A stretch of DNA of 14,715 nucleotides from Actinobacteria bacterium UBA5176 (GTDB taxonomy: Bacteria > Actinomycetota > UBA4738), in assembly GCA_002413305.1 (NCBI GenBank), contig DHWS01000173.1:39188-53902 (forward strand), in the 5' to 3' direction. A model generated the notes under the pieces. That model saw nothing but the letters and a program-made list of their open reading frames with translations. It was not told the DNA's origin and made no database searches. This document shows, one piece after another, positions 8,313-14,715 of this stretch. The number at the start of each line of letters is the position of its first letter. Position 1 is the stretch's first letter. The translations under genes and the position numbers were made by a program.

Positions 8313-8341
8313 CTGACGGCGAGGCCCGGCCCAGCTAGCCT
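8313..8341 (+). promoter_or_regulatory. Candidate promoter for comEA-comEC
   Basis: A -35-like CTGACG (8313-8318) is followed after 17 bp by TAGCCT (8336-8341), which fits the actinobacterial TTGACN/TANNNT pattern in spacing and in most positions. It lies 52 bp after the leuS stop. Transcription would start near 8348 and give a comEA leader of about 160 nt. Assigned by eye from sequence only. Confidence 0.35.
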
Positions 8342-8405
8342 TCGTTCCAAGGTCGGGTTCCGGGCCCGCCGAGGCTCGCCAGTCCGTACGGGGCTGCGGT
8401 GCCCC

Positions 8406-8423
8406 CCGGGCCCAGCCCGGTTT
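8406..8423 (+). terminator. GC-rich hairpin with short T run in the leuS-comEA gap
   Basis: CCGGGC (8406-8411) pairs perfectly with GCCCGG (8415-8420) across a 3-nt loop and is followed by TTT. It could be a weak intrinsic terminator for leuS. If the promoter at 8313-8341 is real, it would instead be a leader hairpin or attenuator for comEA. The short stem and T run make both readings tentative, and hairpins arise easily by chance at this GC content. Confidence 0.25.
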
Positions 8424-8494
8424 CATCCCCTTGCGCTTCCTGCGCGCATGTCGTGCCTTCCCGTGGGCTGTCTGGTGTTGGAACGCACCCGAAC

Positions 8495-8502
8495 AGGGGA
8501 GG
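8495..8502 (+). promoter_or_regulatory. Strong ribosome binding site fixing the comEA start at TTG
   Basis: AGGGGAGG lies 7 nt before TTG at 8510. It decides the start: the same frame is open back to 8399, but the upstream residues are low-complexity, the ribosome site lies inside that extension, and the membrane-anchor region of ComEA begins only after 8510. Confidence 0.75.
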
Positions 8503-8509
8503 CGGACGG

Positions 8510-9169
8510 TTGGTCAGTGAGCAGATCCGCGAGCGACTCCACGCCTTGGAGCGGCGCGAACTGGTGGGGCTCGTGATCATCGCGGTGCTGGTGGTGGCGG
8601 GTGCGGCGTTCTGGTACACGCGATCCCTCCCGAGCCCGGTCCACGTCGTGGCGACGGCCGGCGGCGGCGGCTCGCGAGCGCCCGCCGCAGCACCGGTCGC
8701 CTCGCCGTCGGCTTCGCCGAAGCAGATCGTCGTCGACGTCGCCGGCTGGGTGAAGACGCCTGGTGTCTACGACTTCCACCAGGGCGACCGCGTGATCGAT
8801 GCCATCCGTCAGGCCGGTGGCGCACGTCCCGGCGCTGACCTGACGTCGATCAACCTCGCCGCGCTGCTCACGGACGCGGAACAGATCGTGGTGGGCAAGG
8901 CCTCGGGGGGCGGTCCGGTCAGCAGTACGACGGTGGGCTCGGGCGGCGGAGGGTCGAGCGGGGACGGTTCGAACGGCGCCCCCGTCAACATCAACACCGC
9001 GACGCTCGACCAGCTGGAGAGCCTCCCTGGGATCGGGCCTGCGCTGGGGCAACGGATCATCGACTACCGCCAGCAACACGGTCCGTTCAAGTCGGTGAAC
9101 GACCTCACGAACGTGTCGGGCATCGGCGACAAGCGGCTGGCCGACCTTCGGCAGATGATCACCGTGTAG
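8510..9169 (+). CDS. comEA: Competence protein ComEA, membrane-anchored DNA-binding helix-hairpin-helix protein
   Basis: Receptor that binds double-stranded DNA outside the membrane and delivers it to the ComEC channel during natural transformation. The 219-residue protein has a short basic cytoplasmic end, one transmembrane helix (about 18-36), an Ala/Ser/Pro linker, an SLBB domain starting near residue 73 (VVDVAGWVKTPGVYDF), a Gly/Ser-rich spacer, and a C-terminal double helix-hairpin-helix (about 158-219) with VNINTATLDQLESLPGIGP and VSGIGDKRLADL. This is the standard Gram-positive ComEA layout at normal length. The TTG start is supported by the strong ribosome site. The comEC start follows the stop by 9 bp, so the two are probably one operon; there is no comEB between them. 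Confidence 0.94.
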   Translation: MVSEQIRERLHALERRELVGLVIIAVLVVAGAAFWYTRSLPSPVHVVATAGGGGSRAPAAAPVASPSASPKQIVVDVAGWVKTPGVYDFHQGDRVIDAIRQAGGARPGADLTSINLAALLTDAEQIVVGKASGGGPVSSTTVGSGGGGSSGDGSNGAPVNINTATLDQLESLPGIGPALGQRIIDYRQQHGPFKSVNDLTNVSGIGDKRLADLRQMITV

Positions 9170-9178
9170 GGGGATCCC

Positions 9179-11050
9179 GTGCGAGGGTGGTCCCTGTCCG
9201 TCGCCGCCGCGGCGATGTGGGCGGGCATCCTGATCGCCGGAGAGTTCCCGGACCTCGGATTCGGTCGATCGGTACTGCTGCTGCTCGCCGGGCTGGCATG
9301 CCTGGTGGCTCTGCTGGCGCTGGCTCGACAGCCGCTTCCGGGCCGGTCACGTTCGATCGGGCGGTGGGCGTGCACGCCCGCGGTGGTGGCCGCGTTCCTC
9401 GTGTCGAGCTTCGTCCTCCTGGGGACCGGATGGGCCGAGCTTCGAGCCGCGCGGGTCCGCGCCTCGCCGCTTGCCCACCTGGCGGGCGCCCTCGTCCACG
9501 TGTCCGGGACGGTTGCCTCCGATCCACAGGAGCAGACGCTCGGCTGGACGTGTTCGCTCCACGTTGCGGTCCTGGAGCCGGGCAGGGCCGGCTGGCCACG
9601 AGCGATCTCGCTCCACGACGAGCTCTGGCTGGAGGGCCATGGCTCGCCACCGCACGTGGGCGCGGGCGATCGGGTGGAGGTCACTGGCAGCCTGGGCTCG
9701 CTGCACGGCCGGTTCGGCGCGTCTCTCAGCCGGCGCGGATATCCGGCCACGATGTTCGTCGATTCGGTGACCGGTCGGGGTCCGCCCTCGAACCCCGTGC
9801 TCCGGGCGGCGAACGGCCTTCGCAAGGCCCTGGCGAGCTCCCTGGCGCGTGTCTTTCCGGCACGCGACGCGGGGCTCGTGGCGGGCCTCGCGCTCGGGGA
9901 CACCTCCCGGCTCGACTCGCAGGTCGAAGAGGACTTCCGTGCCACCGGTCTGTCACACCTCACCGCCGTCTCTGGTGAGAACCTGGCGATGTTCCTGGCT
10001 CCGGTCCTGGGCCTGGGGATGATGCTGGGTCTGGGTCGTCGGGGACGGTTCACGCTGGGGCTGTTGGCCATCGGCTTCTTCGTCCTGCTGACGCGGGCCG
10101 AACCGTCCGTGCTGCGCGCGGCCGCCATGTCCGGGCTGAGCACGCTCGGGATCTTCCTCGGGCGGCCCCGAAGCCCCCCTGCCATCATGGGCGGAGCCGT
10201 CCTCTCGCTGCTGGCCATCAACCCGGAGCTCGTGTATGGGATCGGGTTCCAACTGTCGGTGGCGGCCACCGCTGGCATGGCCCTGCTCTCGGGCCCGATA
10301 TCGGCCAGACTCCGGTTCCTGCCCCAAGGCCTGGGCCTCGCCGCCGGGACGACCATCGGGGCCCAGGCGGGCGTCACGCCGCTCCTCCTCTACCACTTCG
10401 GTGTGGTGCCGACGGTGAGCATCCCGGCGAACCTGCTCGCGTTCCCGGCGGTCGGCCCCGGCATGCTGCTCGGCTTGCTGGCTGCCGCGGTCGGGTTGGT
10501 GGTGCGGCCCCTCGGGCTGCTCACCGCGATGGCCGCCCGCGTCCCGCTCGGGTACTTGATCGGGCTGGCCTCCCGGCTCGCGCGCTCGCCCCTGCCTTCG
10601 ATCACTTCGAGCGGCTCCCAGTGGCCGCTCCTCTCGGCTGGCATCATCTGCGTCGGCGCCCTCGCATGGTGGCTCCGGGCGGGCCATCCCATGCCGAGGC
10701 GGGCGCTTGTCGTCCTGATGGTGGTGCTGCCCGTGTTCGTCTGGGCGGGCGCGGTCCGCGCCGGGCCGCCGAGCGTCCTCACGGTGACGTTCTTCGACGT
10801 GGGACAGGGGGACGCCGCTCTGTTGCGGTCGCCGCGCGGCGCCGTCGTCCTGGTGGACGGTGGCCCGCAGCTCGAACAGGTGGCCACCAAGCTTGCCGCC
10901 CTGGGTGTCCGCAGGATCGATGTGATGATCGCAACGCACCCGCATGCCGATCATGTCGCGGGCTGCCCGCCGTGCTGGCCAGGTTCCCGGTCAGCCTGGT
11001 CATCGACCCGGGCTGCCGCGGCAGCTCCCCGTACTACGCGGAATTCCTGA
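9179..11050 (+). CDS. comEC: ComEC DNA-uptake channel, N-terminal and membrane part; frame broken inside the C-terminal domain
   Basis: ComEC forms the inner-membrane channel that takes up single-stranded DNA in natural competence. The GTG at 9179 follows AGGGGGA (9168-9174). Visible parts are two or three N-terminal membrane helices, an OB-like DUF4131 region (about 95-205), the Competence core with many membrane helices (signature GLALGDTSRLDSQVEEDF, then GLSHLTAVSGENL from residue 257), and the start of a metallo-beta-lactamase domain (about 534 onward) with VTFFDVGQGDAALL and the metal-binding HPHADH (587-592). Three residues after that motif the reading frame turns to unrelated sequence and stops at 11050. 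ComEC similarity continues without loss in the frame one base back, so one base appears to be missing between about 10958 and 10966. Read through, the gene would span 9179-11556 and encode about 792 residues, a normal ComEC length. It is either a recent pseudogene or an error in the read or assembly. Confidence 0.9.
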   Translation: MRGWSLSVAAAAMWAGILIAGEFPDLGFGRSVLLLLAGLACLVALLALARQPLPGRSRSIGRWACTPAVVAAFLVSSFVLLGTGWAELRAARVRASPLAHLAGALVHVSGTVASDPQEQTLGWTCSLHVAVLEPGRAGWPRAISLHDELWLEGHGSPPHVGAGDRVEVTGSLGSLHGRFGASLSRRGYPATMFVDSVTGRGPPSNPVLRAANGLRKALASSLARVFPARDAGLVAGLALGDTSRLDSQVEEDFRATGLSHLTAVSGENLAMFLAPVLGLGMMLGLGRRGRFTLGLLAIGFFVLLTRAEPSVLRAAAMSGLSTLGIFLGRPRSPPAIMGGAVLSLLAINPELVYGIGFQLSVAATAGMALLSGPISARLRFLPQGLGLAAGTTIGAQAGVTPLLLYHFGVVPTVSIPANLLAFPAVGPGMLLGLLAAAVGLVVRPLGLLTAMAARVPLGYLIGLASRLARSPLPSITSSGSQWPLLSAGIICVGALAWWLRAGHPMPRRALVVLMVVLPVFVWAGAVRAGPPSVLTVTFFDVGQGDAALLRSPRGAVVLVDGGPQLEQVATKLAALGVRRIDVMIATHPHADHVAGCPPCWPGSRSAWSSTRAAAAAPRTTRNS

Positions 11051-11556
11051 GCGCGGTCCGTTCGGTCCGGGTGCCCTTCCGACATCCGCGTCCGGGCGAC
11101 GTCGTTCGCGCCGGCGACATCACGCTGCAGATCCTGGGGCCCGAGCGCTGCTACCACGGCACGGACTCGGATCCGAACAACGACTCGCTGGTCTTCCGGG
11201 CGCTCGACGATGGCGGTTCGGTCCTGTTCCCCGGCGATGCGGAGCAGGATTCCCAGGGTGACGTCCTGCACGACGAGGGTGGCTCCCTTCGCGCTGAAGT
11301 GCTCAAGGTCGCCCATCACGGTGGCGACACGTCGCTGCCCGAGTTCGTGGCCACTGTGCGCGCAGTCGTGGCGGTCGTCAGCGTCGGCCCGAACCGATAC
11401 GGCCACCCCGTGCCGAGCGTACTGGCCGCCCTGGCTCGCGATGGGATGCAGGTGTATCGGACAGACAGATCGGGGGACGTGACGGTGGCGTTCACGCCGC
11501 AGGGCCTGGAGGTGGCGACGGTGACGAGCAAGGCCATCTCTGTCCCCGAACCCTGA
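10972..11556 (+). CDS. comEC: ComEC C-terminal metallo-beta-lactamase fragment, downstream of the frameshift
   Basis: Second half of the broken comEC. ComEC-like sequence in this frame begins at about 10963 (LPAVLARF); GTG at 10972 is the first codon that could start a separate product, but no ribosome site is evident, so independent translation is doubtful. Conserved features are NNDSLVFRA, FPGDAEQD and AHHGGDTSLPEF, which match the C-terminal half of ComEC metallo-beta-lactamase domains, including the metal-site Asp and His residues. The fragment lacks the HPHADH motif, which stays on the upstream piece. Conservation right up to the break, with no other stop or gap, argues that the break is very recent or artificial. 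Confidence 0.8.
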   Translation: MLARFPVSLVIDPGCRGSSPYYAEFLSAVRSVRVPFRHPRPGDVVRAGDITLQILGPERCYHGTDSDPNNDSLVFRALDDGGSVLFPGDAEQDSQGDVLHDEGGSLRAEVLKVAHHGGDTSLPEFVATVRAVVAVVSVGPNRYGHPVPSVLAALARDGMQVYRTDRSGDVTVAFTPQGLEVATVTSKAISVPEP

Positions 11557-11561
11557 GGGAG

Positions 11562-11576
11562 GGACCGCTCGGGTCC
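11562..11576 (+). terminator. Short hairpin after the comEC stop
   Basis: GGACC (11562-11566) pairs with GGTCC (11572-11576) around a 5-nt loop, 5 bp after the comEC stop codon. There is no T run, so it is at most a weak or factor-assisted terminator. Its position between comEC and the holA promoter is what makes it worth noting. Confidence 0.2.
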
Positions 11577-11618
11577 TGGGTCGTGAGCCCCGCAGCCGGT
11601 TCGCTCCACCCACGCTCG

Positions 11619-11624
11619 TACAAT
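11619..11624 (+). promoter_or_regulatory. -10 box (TACAAT) for a leaderless holA transcript
   Basis: TACAAT is one base from the TATAAT consensus and ends 6 nt before the ATG at 11631. With normal -10 geometry the first transcribed base is the A of that ATG, so the mRNA would be leaderless. No clear -35 element is visible. This gives holA its own promoter, separate from comEC. Confidence 0.55.
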
Positions 11625-11630
11625 CCCGGC

Positions 11631-12611
11631 ATGACCCGGCTCATCTCCGCTCCCACCGCGCTCTTCTGGGGCGAGGACGGGTTCCTACTCCGTCTCGCCG
11701 CGCACGAGCTATTCCAGCAGCGCGGGTTCCGGGCAACCGAGCTGGAGGCCTCCGATTGGCGCGGCGGCGAGACGTCCGACCTGGCCACTCCCTCACTTTG
11801 GGGGGAGCGGCGAGCCCTCCTGGTGGCCGACTGCCAGTCCATCCCGGAGGGCGGCGCCCGCGAGCTTCGGGCCTATCTCGAAGGGCCGGTTCCGGACACG
11901 CTCTGCATCCTCACCCAGGTGTCGCGGGGAAAGAACCCGCCGCCCATCGCCAAGGCCGTTCAAGCGGGCGGGGGGGTCGTGAAGCAGATCGCCGTCAAGC
12001 GCCAGGACATGCCCCGATGGGTTCTGGACCGGGCCAAGCTCCGCGGTGTCGCGCTCACCGGGCCCGGCGCGGCCCAACTGATCGCCGCATTCGGCCAGGA
12101 GACCGCGCCGTTGGATCAGGCGGTCGAACAGCTCGCTTCGGCGTTCCCCGGCCGAACGATCGGGCCCGAGGAGGTGCGCTCGCAGTTCCGCGGGCTCGGG
12201 GAGCAGCAGGTGTGGGATCTGTGTGACCAGGCATGCATGGGCAGGCTCCCCGAAGCCCTGGTCACCCTGCGCTCCCTCCTCGAGGACCGGTCGGATCCGC
12301 TCCTCATCCTGGGAGGGATCGCCTCACGGGTCCGCGATCTCCTCCGGGTCCGGGCCCTCCCCGATCGGATGCCGGCGGCAGAGGCCGCGAAGGCGGCCGG
12401 GCTCCGGTTCGACTGGCAGGTTCGCCGCTATCGGGAGCAAGCGGGGCGGATGAGCATCGAACAGCTCGTCGAGCTCCACACGCTGGTCGTGGAAGCCGAC
12501 CGGGCCTTGAAGGGTGGGGCGCCGGGGGATGTCGTCCTGACCGCCCTGGTCGCGGTGATGGCGGGGGAGCGGACCGCGGCGCTGGATGTTCCGGTCCGCG
12601 TCGGGCGCTGA
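11631..12611 (+). CDS. holA: DNA polymerase III subunit delta
   Basis: The delta subunit of the clamp loader, which opens the beta sliding clamp during replication. The 326-residue length is typical. The N-terminal AAA+-like domain begins PTALFWGEDGFLL, followed by DWRGGE, PSLWGERRALLV and LCILTQ; delta normally lacks a working Walker A, and none is seen here. The central and C-terminal helical regions show EQLASAFPGRTIGPEEV, DLCDQACMGR and ADRALKGG, as in the family. The ATG at 11631 is chosen over GTG 11583, which would add 16 unlike residues and places the -10 box inside the gene. The position after comEC and facing rpsT is the conserved order seen in Gram-positive bacteria. It is convergent with rpsT, with only 21 bp between the two stops. 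Confidence 0.93.
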   Translation: MTRLISAPTALFWGEDGFLLRLAAHELFQQRGFRATELEASDWRGGETSDLATPSLWGERRALLVADCQSIPEGGARELRAYLEGPVPDTLCILTQVSRGKNPPPIAKAVQAGGGVVKQIAVKRQDMPRWVLDRAKLRGVALTGPGAAQLIAAFGQETAPLDQAVEQLASAFPGRTIGPEEVRSQFRGLGEQQVWDLCDQACMGRLPEALVTLRSLLEDRSDPLLILGGIASRVRDLLRVRALPDRMPAAEAAKAAGLRFDWQVRRYREQAGRMSIEQLVELHTLVVEADRALKGGAPGDVVLTALVAVMAGERTAALDVPVRVGR

Positions 12612-12632
12612 CGCAGCCCCGGGGAACCAGTC

Positions 12633-12902
12633 TCAGCTCGAAGCGGCTTCGTTCACCGCACGGGCCAGCCGCGACTTCCTTCGGGCGGCCGCACGCTTGT
12701 GCAGCACGCCGCTGGAGGCCGCCCGGTCGAGCTCCCGGGCCGCGGCGCGGAACTCTTCGACGGCAGCCTGCTCGTCTCCTCCAGACACGGCGCCACGGAC
12801 CTTCTTGGCCGACGTCTTCATGGAGGACCGGGCCGCTTTGTTCCGGCTGTGCGCGGCCTCGTTCTGACGATTGCGTTTGATCTGAGACTTGATGTTCGCC
12901 AC
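12633..12902 (-). CDS. rpsT: 30S ribosomal protein S20
   Basis: Small basic protein of 89 residues that binds 16S rRNA in the 30S subunit. The start MANIKSQIKRNRQNE, the core HSRNKAARSSMKTSAKK, and VLHKRAAARRKSRLAR are clear S20 signatures, and the length is usual. The start codon is GTG (complement of 12900-12902). There is no Shine-Dalgarno sequence before it, in keeping with a near-leaderless transcript. The gene lies opposite to holA and lepA, a conserved arrangement. Confidence 0.96.
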   Translation of the reverse strand: MANIKSQIKRNRQNEAAHSRNKAARSSMKTSAKKVRGAVSGGDEQAAVEEFRAAARELDRAASSGVLHKRAAARRKSRLARAVNEAASS

Positions 12903-12910
12903 GGCGGCCG

Positions 12911-12916
12911 AGTCTA
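12911..12916 (-). promoter_or_regulatory. -10 box (TAGACT) for near-leaderless rpsT transcript
   Basis: Read on the - strand the hexamer is TAGACT, fitting TANNNT. Normal geometry places the first transcribed base near 12904, 2 nt before the GTG start at 12902. No convincing -35 box is seen. Confidence 0.45.
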
Positions 12917-13016
12917 CCAGCGGGTGGGGAGTGGCAGCCCGGGCGATCGGACCGTGGCCAGGGCCGACGACTCCACCGGTGACCCGGACCCACCGTGGGC
13001 ATCTGGCGCAGCGCGG

Positions 13017-13037
13017 ACCGCGAACCGCGTACCGCGT
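13017..13037 (+). repeat. Three tandem 7-bp repeats directly upstream of the lepA -10 box
   Basis: ACCGCGA (13017-13023), ACCGCGT (13024-13030) and ACCGCGT (13031-13037) run head to tail; the last base is also the first base of the -10 hexamer. They occupy the spacer and part of the -35 position. They could be a protein-binding site or simply a local slippage product. Confidence 0.6.
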
Positions 13038-13042
13038 ACCCT
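13037..13042 (+). promoter_or_regulatory. -10 box (TACCCT) for near-leaderless lepA transcript
   Basis: TACCCT fits TANNNT and ends 9 nt before the ATG at 13052. Transcription from about 13049 would leave at most 3 nt of leader. No Shine-Dalgarno sequence precedes the ATG, which agrees with this reading. Confidence 0.45.
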
Positions 13043-13051
13043 TGCGTGCCG

Positions 13052-14715
<1,664 letters not shown>

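Noticed and set aside
5192..8350. Very long open frame (over 1000 codons) on the - strand opposite the propeller gene end and leuS
   Set aside because: The + strand encodes an unmistakable LeuRS. The antisense frame is a by-product of high GC at third codon positions, is Arg/His/Pro-rich, and resembles no family.
8399..8509. Upstream extension of the comEA frame
   Set aside because: It contains the strong ribosome site for TTG 8510 and codes only low-complexity residues ahead of the membrane anchor.
8261..8509. Possible tRNA or known riboswitch in the leuS-comEA gap (GGTTCC-like piece near 8355)
   Set aside because: No cloverleaf with D, anticodon and T arms could be folded by eye, and no riboswitch core was recognised.
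10955..10970. Programmed -1 frameshift site in comEC
   Set aside because: Slipping back one base after the GGC at 10961-10963 would restore the protein, but there is no X-XXY-YYZ slippery heptamer and no known recoding in ComEC; a deletion or read error is simpler.
12612..12632. CCCCGGGG palindrome between the convergent holA and rpsT stops as a bidirectional terminator
   Set aside because: It is a simple 8-bp palindrome with no loop and no flanking T or A runs, so it cannot form a normal terminator hairpin.

Overview
This is a high-GC, gene-dense window. Eight genes lie on the + strand (one of them, comEC, broken in two) and one, rpsT, on the - strand. The gene order comEA-comEC-holA-rpsT(opposite strand)-lepA, the very high GC with GTG and TTG starts, and TANNNT-type -10 boxes close to start codons all fit a bacterium of the Actinomycetota, perhaps a deep or uncultivated lineage. 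I cannot place it more precisely. Both edge genes are cut by the window: a formate dehydrogenase catalytic subunit at the left and lepA at the right.

Region 1 (1-4481) is an NAD-linked formate dehydrogenase operon with overlapping stop and start codons. It encodes a molybdopterin catalytic subunit (5' end missing), a fused NuoE-NuoF (HoxF-like) flavoprotein, and a NuoG-N-terminus-like iron-sulfur protein. The last protein ends in the [4Fe-4S] domain that normally forms the N-terminus of the catalytic subunit. Formate electrons would pass from Mo/W-bis-MGD through the Fe-S relay to FMN and NAD+. The layout looks like a single long FdhA that has been split, with its halves placed on either side of the NuoEF gene.

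Region 2 (4486-5643) encodes a membrane-anchored beta-propeller protein of unknown function, 4 bp behind the formate dehydrogenase genes.

Region 3 (5644-14715) is a conserved housekeeping block: leuS (leucyl-tRNA synthetase), comEA and comEC (DNA uptake), holA (DNA polymerase III delta), rpsT (ribosomal protein S20, convergent with holA and divergent from lepA), and lepA (EF4). The comEC frame is broken by an apparent one-base deletion near 10963, in the middle of its metallo-beta-lactamase domain, but the sequence on both sides is well conserved. holA, rpsT and lepA each have a TANNNT box placed so that transcription would begin at, or within a few bases of, the start codon, which suggests leaderless or near-leaderless mRNAs.

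I see no mobile element, CRISPR array, tRNA, rRNA or defence system. The most unusual points are the split and permuted formate dehydrogenase with a missing His-Cys cluster, the comEC frameshift, and the leaderless-promoter pattern. No stretch over 300 bases lacks a gene; the longest gap (8261-8509) holds a candidate comEA promoter and leader.
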